Of a stretch of 64,000 nt of DNA, positions 16,084-26,000 are shown piece after piece. The notes beneath the pieces are model-generated. The model was given only the letters and a program-made list of their open reading frames with translations. It was not told the DNA's origin and did not search any database. The DNA lies in contig NZ_CP109598.1 of NCBI RefSeq assembly GCF_036327775.1, positions 744,001 to 808,000 of the forward strand, given 5' to 3'. Each line of letters starts with the position of its first letter. Position 1 is the first letter of the stretch. Made by a program: the position numbers and the translations under genes. Source of the DNA: Streptomyces sp. NBC_01498 (GTDB lineage Bacteria > Actinomycetota > Actinomycetes > Streptomycetales > Streptomycetaceae).

Positions 16084-18237
16084 TCAGGGCCGGGCGCCGC
16101 CGACCGGTGCTTCGCCGGTCCCTGTCCGCGCCGCGCCGTCGGCACTCACCGCCGTGTCCCCACCGTCTCCCCCGTTCTCTCCGTCCGACCCATCGTCCTC
16201 CCCGTCCGGACCACCACCGGGCGCCGCCGGCAGCCGCAGGGTGAAGACCGATCCCTGCCCCTCGGTGCTCGCCACACTCGCCGTTCCGCCCTGCGCCTCG
16301 GCGAGTTTGAGCACGATGGCCAGGCCGAGGCCGCTGCCGCCGGTACTCCGGTTGCGGGACTTCTCGGCCCGCCAGAAGCGGTCGAACACGTACGGGATGT
16401 CGTCGGCCGGGATGCCGGTGCCTGTGTCGGACACCTCCAGGGCCACCTCGCGCCCGGGGCCCTCACCCTCCCGGGAGCCGGTCACGTACGAACGCAGGCT
16501 CACCAGGCCGCCGGACGGTGTGTGCCGTACCGCGTTGGAGACAAGGTTGCTCACCGCCTGGCGCAACCGGACCGGATCGGCGTACAGGCACGGTCCCGGC
16601 CGGCCGGGCGTCGGCGCGGCGACCGTGAGTGTGACGCCGGCGGTCTCGGCCGGAGCCTGGTACGCGGCGGCGACCTGGCCGAGCAGATCGTCGGCGTACA
16701 CCGGCTCCTGGTGCAGGCGCAGCGCGCCCGCGTCGGCCGCTCCCAGGTCCTGTAGATCGTCGATGATGTGCTGAAGCTGCACCGCTTCTTCGAGGAGCGA
16801 GGAGACGAACGCCGGGTCCGGATCGGCCAGCCCGTCCTGTGCCGCCTCCAGCCAGCCGCGGATGTTGCTCAGCGGGGTGCGCAGTTCGTGGGCGACGTCG
16901 CTGACCATCACCTTGCGCTGCTCCTCGAGGCGGGCGCGGTGTACGGCCATGTCGTTGAAGGCCGCGGCCAGCCGTCCGATCTCGTTGTCCGGGCCGACCG
17001 GCACCGGTGCCGAGTCCAGTCCGTCCCGCATCCGCTGCGCCGCGCCGGTGAGCGCGTGCAGGGGCCGTACGAGCCGTGCTCCGGCGATCACCGAGACACC
17101 CACGGTGAGAGCCAGGACGAGCGCCGTGACCCCGACGATGCGTGCGGTGTTCGCCGGGGAGAGATCGAAGCCGGGCACACTGACGGCGCCGGTGCCGTCG
17201 ATGAACAGCAGCGCGGGCGGCGCGACATGGTCCGTGAGCTGCTCGCGGCGGGCGCTGCCGACGCACGAGGCGACAGCCCGGTCGTACCGACTGTCACGGG
17301 CGACCGGAGCCGGCTTCAGGGCGGCGTCGGCGGCCTTCTTCCCGGCTGCGGTCCTGCCCGTAGCGAGGCCGGGTACGGCTCGCGCGGAGTCGTCGTACCC
17401 CTGGTTCCAGGACAGGTCGAGATTCAGTGCGACGCCCGCACGTCCCTGGCGTTTCAGGCAGGCGTCGGCCAGTTCGTCGAGCTCCTGGAGGGCCTTCCTC
17501 TCGGTCGGGGTGGGGCCCGGCTCATAGGCTGAGCACTTGGTCTCCAGGAGCCGCTCGGTGTCGTTGCGCACGAACTCGACCCGGGGCCGGCCGCTCGGAC
17601 TCTCGACCACATCCGCGGCGACACCCACTCTTCCCAGGCACTCGGCCTTCTGGTCGGCGTCCTTCCGCAGCCTGGCTCGTTCGTTCGCCGGCAGCAGGAA
17701 GGGGCCCACGGCTCGCGGATCGACACGGTCCTCGCCGGACGTCGTGGTGTCGGGCCTCAGTCCGGTGTCGACCGACAACGGGTCGACGACCGCCGAGGCT
17801 TGAGCGGGCAGCGGCGCGACGGACGGTGTGCCGGAGGTTCCGTCGGCGGCGGCTGAGTCGAAGAGGAGCCGCCGGCTCTCGGTGGTCAGCACGATCCGGC
17901 GTTCGGACGTCCGGGCCAGTTCGGTCACCGTGTCCCCGGCGTTCTCCCAACCGGCGTGGGTGGCCGCGTACCCGAGGAGCGTGTCGTAGATCTTGGCGTC
18001 GGAGCTGAGATCCTGTCCTTGCTCCTGACGGATCGCTCCGGAGGTGGTCTGCACCGCGAGCCAGGCCGTGGCGGCGACCGCGCAGGAGGCCACCGACACC
18101 GACACGATCAGCAGCCTGCCGAGCAGACTCCTGCGGAGCGGCAGGCGCGGCCTCGGCCGCTTCTCTTCCCGCTTGTCTTCCCGCTCCCGGCGACGCTCCC
18201 GCCGACACTGTCGCTGTCGCTGTTCAGGACGGCGCAT
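16084..18237 (-). CDS. Sensor histidine kinase with large extracellular domain
   Basis: A 717-residue kinase. A very basic N-terminus precedes TM1 (about residues 36-60); an extracellular sensor of about 300 residues follows, with several cysteines (AECLG, TKCSAY, DACLKRQG, ASCVGSA); TM2 is near IVGVTALVLALTVGVSVIAG. A HAMP-like linker leads to the HisKA motif SDVAHELRTPLSNIRG and the ATPase domain (NLVSNAVRH, DTGTGIPADD, GGSGLGLAIV). The C-terminal 50 residues are Gly/Asp-rich. The ATG at 18237 lies 14 nt inside the end of the response-regulator gene, so the two are coupled. Signal unknown; a cell-envelope cue is plausible given the nearby sortase pair. Confidence 0.9.
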   Translation of the reverse strand: MRRPEQRQRQCRRERRREREDKREEKRPRPRLPLRRSLLGRLLIVSVSVASCAVAATAWLAVQTTSGAIRQEQGQDLSSDAKIYDTLLGYAATHAGWENAGDTVTELARTSERRIVLTTESRRLLFDSAAADGTSGTPSVAPLPAQASAVVDPLSVDTGLRPDTTTSGEDRVDPRAVGPFLLPANERARLRKDADQKAECLGRVGVAADVVESPSGRPRVEFVRNDTERLLETKCSAYEPGPTPTERKALQELDELADACLKRQGRAGVALNLDLSWNQGYDDSARAVPGLATGRTAAGKKAADAALKPAPVARDSRYDRAVASCVGSARREQLTDHVAPPALLFIDGTGAVSVPGFDLSPANTARIVGVTALVLALTVGVSVIAGARLVRPLHALTGAAQRMRDGLDSAPVPVGPDNEIGRLAAAFNDMAVHRARLEEQRKVMVSDVAHELRTPLSNIRGWLEAAQDGLADPDPAFVSSLLEEAVQLQHIIDDLQDLGAADAGALRLHQEPVYADDLLGQVAAAYQAPAETAGVTLTVAAPTPGRPGPCLYADPVRLRQAVSNLVSNAVRHTPSGGLVSLRSYVTGSREGEGPGREVALEVSDTGTGIPADDIPYVFDRFWRAEKSRNRSTGGSGLGLAIVLKLAEAQGGTASVASTEGQGSVFTLRLPAAPGGGPDGEDDGSDGENGGDGGDTAVSADGAARTGTGEAPVGGARP

Positions 18238-18967
18238 GGCGCACCTTCTTCGCGGGGTCCGTGAGTTTGTAGCCGACACCGAACACCGTCAGCAGCCGGA
18301 CCGGGCGCCGTGGGGCGGGCTCGATCTTCTTGCGCAGATGCATGATGTGCACGTCGACGGTGCGGTTGCTGATGTACTTGTCGAAGCCGTGCAGTTCCTC
18401 CAGGAGCCGCTCCCGGGTGAAGACCCGGTCGGGCTCCCTGACCATCGCGGCGAGTATGCGGAACTCGCCGGGGGTGCACACGATCTGTGTCCCCCCGACC
18501 GACACCTCGTGCCGCGCGGGATCGACCCTCAGCGTGCCCACGGACAGCGCCTCGTCCTCGACGGCGGCGGGCGCGGAGCCCGGGACCGGGGCACCGGGAC
18601 GTCTGTTGCGGCGCAGCAGCGTGCGCACCCGGGCCGTCAGCTCCCGGGGACTGAACGGCTTCGTCATGTAGTCGTCCGCGCCCAGATCCAGCCCGAGCAG
18701 CAGATCGTCCTCGGTGCTGCGTGCGGTGAGCATCAGCACCAGCACCTCCCGGGACTCGGCGCGCAGGATCCGCACCACGTCGAGGCCGTCGGCCCGGGGC
18801 ATCATCACGTCGAGAACGAGCAGATCCGGTTCCCCGCGCCGTACCTCCTCCAGAGCCGCTCGGCCGTCGGCGACAACGGTGACGGCGTGCCCTTCGTGCT
18901 CCAGGTAGCGGCGCACCAACTCGGCCTGTTTCACGTCGTCTTCGGCAATCACGATGTCTGCGCACAC
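18224..18967 (-). CDS. OmpR/PhoB-family response regulator
   Basis: A 247-residue regulator. The receiver domain has the acidic pair in IVIAEDD, the phospho-acceptor Asp in LLVLDVMMPRADG and the Lys in MTKPFSPRELTARV. The C-terminal winged-helix domain includes CTPGEFRILAAMV, SNRTVDVHIMHLRKKIE and TVFGVGYKLTD. The start is set at the GTG just before CADIVIAEDD; an in-frame ORF continues 32 codons further, but the receiver fold begins here. The downstream kinase overlaps its 3' end and is its partner. Target genes are not evident. Confidence 0.9.
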   Translation of the reverse strand: MCADIVIAEDDVKQAELVRRYLEHEGHAVTVVADGRAALEEVRRGEPDLLVLDVMMPRADGLDVVRILRAESREVLVLMLTARSTEDDLLLGLDLGADDYMTKPFSPRELTARVRTLLRRNRRPGAPVPGSAPAAVEDEALSVGTLRVDPARHEVSVGGTQIVCTPGEFRILAAMVREPDRVFTRERLLEELHGFDKYISNRTVDVHIMHLRKKIEPAPRRPVRLLTVFGVGYKLTDPAKKVRHAPS

Positions 18968-19170
18968 ATCGCGATCGTAACGACCCCGGTGCCGTGGCGG
19001 GACGCGGGCGAGCCACCGGGCCGACCGCCCCCGCATCGGGTGTCCCGCCCGCCGTCTTCGCATCCGGAGTGGCCCAAGCGAGCTGCGTGACGGGTATGAG
19101 GGGCACTCCTTCTGTCCGTCACCCGTTCCGTCCGGGATGCTGGAAGCCGGGCTCGACAGGGGGGCAGACG

Positions 19171-19566
19171 GTGTATACGGAACCGATGGCGCGGGCAGTC
19201 GTGGAGCCGGCAGTACTCACGCTGTTACGGCGATACCCGCGTGGCGGTTCGTTCTCCACGACGGTCACCTACGGCGGGGACGGCTTCACCATGTGCGCCC
19301 ACGTACGGGCGCGGTGGGCGGCACCCGGGCAGGTCGAGATCGCGCTGGCCTGCTGGGTCGTCAACATGGACACCGCGCGCTGTTTCGGTGACAACCCACC
19401 CGCCCAGGAGGAGATGTGCCTGCCACCGGAAGGCACGGCGGAGTGGGACGAGCCGGTGACCAGCCGGGTGATCGGCCACCTCGCGGCTCGTATGAACCCG
19501 CTTTCCGCCGCCGTGCCGACCACCGACGAACACCTCACCATCACGGTGCCTCTCGTCCTGACGTAG
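19171..19566 (+). CDS. Hypothetical protein, 131 residues
   Basis: A protein I do not recognise. It starts at GTG 19171 with AGGGGGG 6 nt upstream (VYTEPMARAVVEP); the open frame upstream lacks a ribosome site. It has no signal peptide or membrane segment. The sequence has alternating hydrophobic residues suggesting a beta-rich fold and four cysteines (TMCAHV, ACWVV, RCFG, MCLPP), which might bind metal or pair. It is divergent from the response-regulator gene and convergent with a lipoprotein gene. Confidence 0.6.
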   Translation: MYTEPMARAVVEPAVLTLLRRYPRGGSFSTTVTYGGDGFTMCAHVRARWAAPGQVEIALACWVVNMDTARCFGDNPPAQEEMCLPPEGTAEWDEPVTSRVIGHLAARMNPLSAAVPTTDEHLTITVPLVLT

Positions 19567-19617
19567 TGCGGTCGAAGGGCAGTCGCGGCGGGTCCCTGGC
19601 GCCCGGGTCCGGCCGGC

Positions 19618-20157
19618 TCAGAACCAGCCGTCGTCGCACTCCTGGCCGGTGTGCTTCTCGAATTCCTCGACCGTCATGGTCCGGCCGCCGGCCCAGACCT
19701 GACCTGGTTCCAGGCGCGCCAGGTCGGCAGCGGTGAAGTGGACAACTCCCTGGTAGTCGACGCCGCCGCCGTCGGAGAGCACGACGAAGCCGGCCGAGTA
19801 GCTGTGGGTCGCCTTGAGCCGCTGGTCGCCCTGCGGCGGCCGGTCGCTTGTCCAGCCGTCCGGTGTGTGGAACAGCGCGATGTTCTCCGGGCCTTCGGCG
19901 GACCGGGGTGCGCTCACGTGCCAGGACGTGAGGTCTTCCACCGGGTCCTCGGGGGTGTCGGTGGTGACCGAACCCAGTACGCGGGCGGAAGCCGCACGGT
20001 CTTCCCCGCAGGGCCGCAGCATGGCGACGGCGCCACCGTCCGCCGCTGGGCGGACGCCGATGAGGTTCCGGTGCGGTGGGGAGCAGGAGGCCAGCGTGAA
20101 TGCGGCCAGTACGGCGGTCGCTGCCGTCGCCAGTGTGCCGGTCCAGCGTCTGCGCAT
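19618..20157 (-). CDS. Hypothetical lipoprotein
   Basis: A 179-residue protein with a lipoprotein signal: a basic start (MRRRW), a hydrophobic run and the lipobox LASC. The mature part has VAMLRPCGED and ends in TGQECDDGWF. I recognise no family. ATG 20157 has GGGGGG 5 nt upstream and is preferred to the GTG 6 nt before it. It should be attached to the outer face of the membrane. The neighbouring genes give no functional lead. Confidence 0.65.
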   Translation of the reverse strand: MRRRWTGTLATAATAVLAAFTLASCSPPHRNLIGVRPAADGGAVAMLRPCGEDRAASARVLGSVTTDTPEDPVEDLTSWHVSAPRSAEGPENIALFHTPDGWTSDRPPQGDQRLKATHSYSAGFVVLSDGGGVDYQGVVHFTAADLARLEPGQVWAGGRTMTVEEFEKHTGQECDDGWF

Positions 20158-20633
20158 GCGCACCCCCCGTGGTCGGCCATCCTAGAAGCCGCCGGTCACG
20201 CACCGATCACGTTCCGGATACGCCGGGACTATGCGGCGCGCGACCCTCGGGCAGCGAGACGACCCACCGTCCCGCCCATCGCCGCCACGGATGACAACGA
20301 CCGCCGGACGGGCGGCCCGTGGCCGGGTCTGGGAGGCCAGGGATCGGACTCCCGTGTCCGGGTGCCCCGCGCGCGGCGCGGGTCCGGTTCTCGTTCGGTT
20401 CTCGTCTCCCGCTTCGCGAGTGCGGGCCCAGGTCGGTGACCTGGGCCCTTTGGGGCCCGGAACATTTCGTGCGGACGCGACGTGAGTCGGTACGGCCGGG
20501 CGGCCGGAGCCGGCACAGTGGCGTCGGTCCCTCGCCGCCCACCACTTCCCCGGCGCCGCCACAACACCGCGAAGCGCGCCTCTACCGCGAGGTGCTCGGC
20601 GGGACTGTCCCCGCTTCAGGCCGCTGCCTCAGG
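20158..20633. other. 476-bp region without a gene
   Basis: Holds the upstream region of the lipoprotein gene and the downstream region of the secreted-repeat gene. Apart from the hairpin at 20424-20448 I see no tRNA, coding frame or repeat. Overlapping open frames here lack ribosome sites and coding character. Confidence 0.6.
20424..20448. terminator. Strong 11-bp hairpin, probable terminator
   Basis: GGGCCCAGGTC (20424-20434) pairs perfectly with GACCTGGGCCC (20438-20448) around a 3-nt loop and is followed by TTT on the + strand. It lies about 190 nt downstream of the secreted-repeat gene on the minus strand, so it could stop that transcript or read-through from the other side. Confidence 0.5.
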
Positions 20634-21761
20634 TCAGAACGCCGAGGTGTACGCGGCGAAGAAGGGGATCCTCACCGGTGCTCCCCCGGGACTGAAGCAG
20701 GCCACGTTGAGCCGGACGGCGCCGCTGGCCCTGGTCCAGGGTGTGTGGAGGCCGCAGTAGTCCGGGCCACTGCCGTACGCGGTGACCTGGGCGGTGTCCG
20801 GAGGGACGCCCACCGATGGCATGGTGACCGTGAAGGGCGCTCCCGAGCCGCCGAGGGTGTTGGTGCCTCCGCCCGAGTTGTAGTTGGTGAGGGCGGGCAC
20901 CGATCCGTTGTACCAGAGGTAGCCGAAGGACCTCGGCGGAGAGGCCGGTCCGTGGACCGCTCGCAGGTAGGAGTAGCTCAGGGTCCACTCGGTGTCGTAC
21001 AGGGCGTTGGCCCCGTTGTAGCAGGCGACCACCACGGTCTGCCCCGGCGAGCCCGGCGCCCAGTCGGACACCTTGCATCGCGCACCCTGCCGCGCGTCGA
21101 CCGCGGTGACCTGAAGATCGCCGGCCTGACTGGCCAGCCCCAGCCCGGGAAGCCATGCCCTCCAGATGCCGGTCGAGCCATGACTCACCGCGTTGACGGC
21201 GCCGGTGGAGTTGTACTGGGCGAGAACCGTGCCGGCGCCGTCCGAGTTGAGGTAGCCGTACGAGCCGGCGGGCGTGGCGGACAGGCCGCTGCTGCTCGTG
21301 TAGAGAACGGTGAAGGTGGAGTTGTCACGTGCGCCGCCGGGGCGATAACAGGTCACGTAGACGTCCTGACCGGATCCTGCCGTCCTCCAGTCGGCGATCT
21401 GGCACCAATGACCGACACTGCTCACCGCGGTGGCATGGGCGATCCCGCCGGATCCTCCGATCAGCGGGAAGTGCACGACGTACGAACCGACGCCGATCTG
21501 ATCCACCTTGACGGGGTTGGTGGACGGAGAGGCCCAACTGCCCCACTGCCGAGTGGTATCGGGTACGTAGCCGGAAGGCGGGGTCGGGTTGTCCAGATAG
21601 GCGAATCCCCAGCGGTCGGGCACGGCGGCCTGGGCGGAGCCGGCCGTGGGAAGTGCCGCGGCCAGCAGAGCGGCCAGCATTCCCAGGACGAGCAGTGCGG
21701 CCCGCAAGGGCCTGAAGGGGCCGACGGGTCTGGGGGACAGAACTGAGGTACGGACGTGCAT
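20634..21761 (-). CDS. Secreted protein made of three related repeats
   Basis: A 375-residue exported protein with a clear signal peptide (hydrophobic stretch about residues 20-45, ending AQAA). The mature part is three diverged repeats of about 105 residues, starting WGFAYLDNP, SYGYLNSDG and SFGYLWYNG. Each contains an aromatic Tyr-Leu opening, a central VTA block and a Cys pair (HWCQIADW/VTCYRPGG; RCKVSDW/VACYNGA; YCGLHTPW/VACFSPGG) and ends in a beta-strand. The repeat fold is unknown to me; a beta-rich adhesion or carbohydrate-binding role is possible. The ATG has a GGAGG ribosome site 7 nt upstream. No neighbour indicates function. Confidence 0.75.
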   Translation of the reverse strand: MHVRTSVLSPRPVGPFRPLRAALLVLGMLAALLAAALPTAGSAQAAVPDRWGFAYLDNPTPPSGYVPDTTRQWGSWASPSTNPVKVDQIGVGSYVVHFPLIGGSGGIAHATAVSSVGHWCQIADWRTAGSGQDVYVTCYRPGGARDNSTFTVLYTSSSGLSATPAGSYGYLNSDGAGTVLAQYNSTGAVNAVSHGSTGIWRAWLPGLGLASQAGDLQVTAVDARQGARCKVSDWAPGSPGQTVVVACYNGANALYDTEWTLSYSYLRAVHGPASPPRSFGYLWYNGSVPALTNYNSGGGTNTLGGSGAPFTVTMPSVGVPPDTAQVTAYGSGPDYCGLHTPWTRASGAVRLNVACFSPGGAPVRIPFFAAYTSAF

Positions 21762-21879
21762 GGGCGTGCCTCCTGTGGATGAGTGCTGCCTGCGCGGTCC
21801 GGTGCGTGGATACGCACGCCCGACACGTGCCGCGTGGCGAGAACGAGCCTCGGCTCAGCCCTCAACCGGCGCGGAGGAA

Positions 21880-21901
21880 CGCCGGAGCACGTGCTCCGGC
21901 G
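21880..21901. promoter_or_regulatory. 22-bp perfect palindrome upstream of the secreted-repeat gene
   Basis: Left arm CGCCGGAGCAC and right arm GTGCTCCGGCG meet with no spacer, 119 bp upstream of the start at 21761. The absence of a loop fits a dimeric regulator's site better than an RNA hairpin. No regulator is identified. Confidence 0.4.
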
Positions 21902-22484
21902 GAGTGCCGCGGGCGTTCGAAATCCGATGCTCACTGTCCCAGAAGCACGGCCCGGCACAACGTTCTCGGCCAGCCGTTCCGATGCTCGTCGCAGGTGCCG
22001 CTGTGGCACCGGGACTCACTCCGTTCCCTCGGCGCGCGGCGTGGGTCAGTCGTTACGACCGCTGCCCTGTCATCAGTCGTCGTTTCCCGCCGCTTCCACC
22101 CCGCCGCTCTCCATGGACACCGAAGCGGGGATTGTCCGGAACCCGTCGCGGGCGGCGCGCCCGCACGGTCGGCGGCCGAGCCCCGGCGTACGCGGGCTCG
22201 CGAGCACACCGGCCCACGGGACGGGCCCGGAGAATTCCCCGGGCCCGTCCGCCGTGACTCGGGTCCGGTCGGAGCCGGGAGTCCCGGATGCCGTACGCCT
22301 GGACGCAGCGGGTCGCGCCTTCGTACCCGACGCGTCCCGACGTACGACGCGGTCGTCGTACGGGCAGATCCGGTCTCGTCCACCGTGGTGTCATCGGCCC
22401 CGCCCGTGTCACGGGCGGGCGGAAGTATTACGGGCGGGCCGAAGACACAACCGCTCACCGCCTGAATGCGGCCCGCAGAAACGA
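21902..22484. other. Gene-free region of about 580 bp with two inverted repeats
   Basis: No open frame here looks coding. It contains a terminator-like hairpin (22219-22230 pairing with 22239-22250; 12-bp perfect stem, 8-nt loop) and a 10-bp inverted repeat with a single central base (CCCGCCCGTG-T-CACGGGCGGG, 22399-22419). Neither can be assigned to a gene. The tRNA-Pro terminator begins right after. Confidence 0.5.
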
Positions 22485-22524
22485 TCAAGGGCCGGTTTCG
22501 GATTTCTCCGAAACCGGCCCTTGA
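22485..22524 (-). terminator. Terminator of tRNA-Pro
   Basis: A perfect 17-bp stem (TCAAGGGCCGGTTTCGG, 22485-22501, with 22508-22524) with a 6-nt loop begins 16 nt after the 3' end of tRNA-Pro in its direction of transcription. Confidence 0.8.
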
Positions 22525-22540
22525 ATCCGACTCTCACGAG

Positions 22541-22614
<74 letters not shown>

Positions 22615-22984
22615 ATGCCCGCCTGACCTGGGGTTTCCCCTGGCCGAACGCGCATAAGAACAATACCGCACTCCGACCGGTGGTCACGAACCGTATTTTC
22701 CGGCCCCGGCACGTCGCCGACCCGCGCCCGCCGCTTCCGTGGCCCCGCAGACAGGCGCCGGATCTCAGGTCGCATCGCCTCGGGGACGCGGCGGCGGTCC
22801 GCCCGCCGGCTCCGACGGACGGACCGGCGGGCATCAGCCGCGCGATCCGGCCGCCCCGCGCCACGTCGGTGATCACTCGTCGGACGGACCAGGACAGTCC
22901 CCGTCCCCAACTCCCTTACCACGGACGCCGCTTCCGACCCATTGACCCCCCGGAAGCCGGGAACCTACGCTGTGCGGCGTACTT
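22615..22984. other. 370-bp region between tRNA-Pro and the ThuA-type gene
   Basis: It should hold the tRNA-Pro promoter: there is an AT-richer patch (TATTGTTCTTATG on the minus strand, about 22656-22670) at a suitable distance, but I see no clear -35 box. No coding frame is convincing. Confidence 0.4.
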
Positions 22985-22998
22985 AGAAAGCGCTTTCT
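22985..22998. promoter_or_regulatory. LacI-type operator (AGAAAGCGCTTTCT)
   Basis: A perfect 14-bp palindrome with the central CG typical of LacI-family sites. It ends 36 nt before the GTG of the ThuA-domain gene. The identical 14-mer occurs at 31119-31132 beside a lacI-family gene, which strongly suggests that this regulator controls both places. Confidence 0.75.
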
Positions 22999-23034
22999 GC
23001 CCATTCGTAGCCGCCACCTGCACCGGGAGCGCCC

Positions 23035-26000
23035 GTGAGTAGCCGTCCACCAGAACAATCCACTCCGCGCGCCGGCCGGCCGCGAAGGGCGTCGACGCCC
23101 TTCACCGTCGTCCTGGCACTGCTCGCTCTCGTGCTCGGGCTCGGGGTCGCCTCGCCGCCTCCCGCCGACGCCGCGCCGGTCCGGGTCCTGGTCTTCTCCA
23201 AGGTCACCAACTTCGAGCACGAGTCGATCCCGGCCGGTATCGAGGGGATCAAGAAGCTCGGCGCGGAGAACGGTTTCGAGGTCGAGGCGTCCGACGACGC
23301 CGCCGTCTTCACCGACTCCAACCTCGGGCGCTTCCAGGCGATCGTCTTCAACAACACCAACTCCACACCGGAGTCGGGCGATCTGCTGAACGCGTCACAG
23401 CGGGCCGCGCTCCAGAAGTACGTCCGCGCGGGCGGCGGCTGGGTGGGGCTGCACGCCGCGTCGGCGAGTGAGCGGGACTGGGACTGGTACGAGGGGCTGA
23501 CCGGCGCCATCTTCGACAAGCACCCCGCCGTGCAGACCGGCCGTGTCAAGGTCCTCGACCAGGCACACCCCTCCACCAAGGGCCTTCCGGAGCTCTGGGA
23601 GCGTACGGAGGAGTGGTACAACTGGCGCACCAACCCCACCGGCAAGGTGCACACGCTCGCCCAGATCAAGGTGAACGACGGCATCACCGGCCTGGACGAG
23701 GGCCTCGACCACCCGTGGTCGTGGTGCCAGAACTACGACGGCGGGCGCTCCTGGTTCACCGCCGGCGGCCACGACCCGGCCGCGTTCGAGGAGGAGAACT
23801 TCCTCAAGCACCTTCTCGGCGGCATCCAGTGGGCGGCGGGCACCAAACCCGGTGACTGTTCGGCGACCAAGACCGGGTCGTTCGAGCGTACGCAGCTGGC
23901 GACCGACCTCTCCGACCCGTACGAGCTGGCCGTGACCCCCGACCGACGGGTGATCTACATCCAGCGCACCGGGGAGCTCCGGGTCCTCGACCAGTCGACG
24001 CTGGAGACCACCACCGCCCTGGACTTCGACTACAGCCCGAAGATGACCGAGGCGTCGGACGGTCTGATCGGCCTGACACTCGATCCGGACTTCGCGACGA
24101 ACAAGTGGCTCTATCTGCTGCACTCCGACAAGGAGAAGAAGCAACTCAACCTGTCCCGCTACACGTTGACGGGCGACACCGTCGATCCGGCCTCCGAGAA
24201 GCTTCTCCTGGAGATCCCGACCGACCGTGACGAGCAGCGCGCCAACGTGCACATGGCCGGGTCGCTCGCCTTCGACCGGGACGGTGATCTGTACATCGCG
24301 ACCGGCGACAACACCGACCCCTTCGGCTCGGACAACTTCACGCCGATCGACGAACGTCCTGGCAGGCAGGTGTTCGACGCGCAGCGCAGCGCGGGCAACA
24401 CCAACGACCTGCGGGGCAAGGTCCTGCGGATCACCCCCGAGGACGACGGGACGTACTCCGTCCCCGAGGGGAACCTGTTCGCGCCCGGCACCGCGAAGAC
24501 CCGCGCCGAGATCTACGCGATGGGGCTGCGCAACGCCTTCCGCATCACCACCGACCCGAAGGACGGGGCGCTGCTGATCGGCGACTACGGCCCCGACTCC
24601 CGTTCCGCGGACCCGAATCGCGGACCCGAGGGCACCGTCGAGTTCAACCGGGTCCCGAAGGCGGCGAATCTCGGCTGGCCGTACTGCATCGGGGCCAACA
24701 CCCCGTTCAACGACTTCGACTTCGCGACCCGTGTCTCGGGGCCGAAGTTCGACTGCGCTGCGCCCGTCAACGAGTCGCCGAACAACACCGGTCTGCGGGA
24801 GCTGCCGCCGGCCACGCCCGCGACCGTCCCGTACCTGTACTCGGGCTCGCCCCAGTTCCCCGAAGTCGGCGGCGGTGGCGCGCCGATGAGCGGTCCCGTC
24901 TACGACTTCGACCCCGCGAACACGGCGCCGACGAGGTTCCCCGAGTACTTCGACGGGAAGTGGTTCAACTTCGAGCTGGGCCAGAACTGGTTCAAGACGT
25001 TCTCGGTCCAGCGGCACGACCAGTCGTTCACCGACCCGCGCTTCCCGCCCGCCAAGGCCGGGGACATCCAGTCGGTCAACCGGATCTTCCCCGACATGCG
25101 GTGGAACCAGTTGTTCGAGGCCGAGTTCGGACCCGACGGTTCGCTGTACGTGATCGACTTCGGGGTCGGCTCGGGCGCGGGCCGTACGGGTGTGCCCAAT
25201 CCGGGGACCGGCATCTACCGCGTCGACTACGTGGGCGACGGCCAGGTGCCGACCGCCCGGATCACGGCCACGTCCGACACGGGTCCCGGGCCCCGGAGTG
25301 TGAAGTTCTCCAGTGCCGGTTCCGGTCTGCCCGGGGGTCAACCGGTCACGTACGCCTGGGACTTCGACGGTGACGGCACTGTCGACTCCACGAAGGCCGA
25401 CCCGTCGCACATCTACACCGACAAGGGCGTCTTCACGGCCCGGCTGACGGTCACCGGACCGGACCGGCTCTCCGCGGGGGCCGTACGGGAGATCACCGTC
25501 GGCAACACGCGGCCGGTGCTGACCATTCAACAGGCCCCGGACGGGGGCATGTTCAGCCTCGGCGACACGATTCCGTTCACGGTGAAGGTCACGGATCGCG
25601 AGGACGGCAAGGGTGAGCAGATCGACTGCGCACGGGTCTCCGTCGAGGCGCGGCTCGGGCACGCGTCCGTGCTGCACCCGGTGCAGACCGCGCAGGGCTG
25701 CACGGGCGAGTTCACCGTCCCGGCGAGCGACGAGCACGCGAACCAGGACGTGTTCTACCGCCTGAGCGCGAGTTACCGGGACAACGGCGGTGACAGCGAC
25801 GACGGGGTTCCGGCGCTGACCGGGACCGCCACGTCGAACCTCAAGTCCTCCTACCGCGAAGGGGAGTTCTTCAGCGAGACCGGCGGCGAGGGCGGCGGCG
25901 AGGGCGGCGGTGTCACGGTGGGCGAGCGGCCCGAGGCGTCCGGCGGCAAGCGCGTCATCGAGGTGGAGCACGGCGACTGGGTCGCGTACGACCCGGTGAA

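Noticed and set aside
20300..20420. A second tRNA gene
   Set aside because: Some T-arm-like sequence is present, but no acceptor stem or anticodon arm can be folded.
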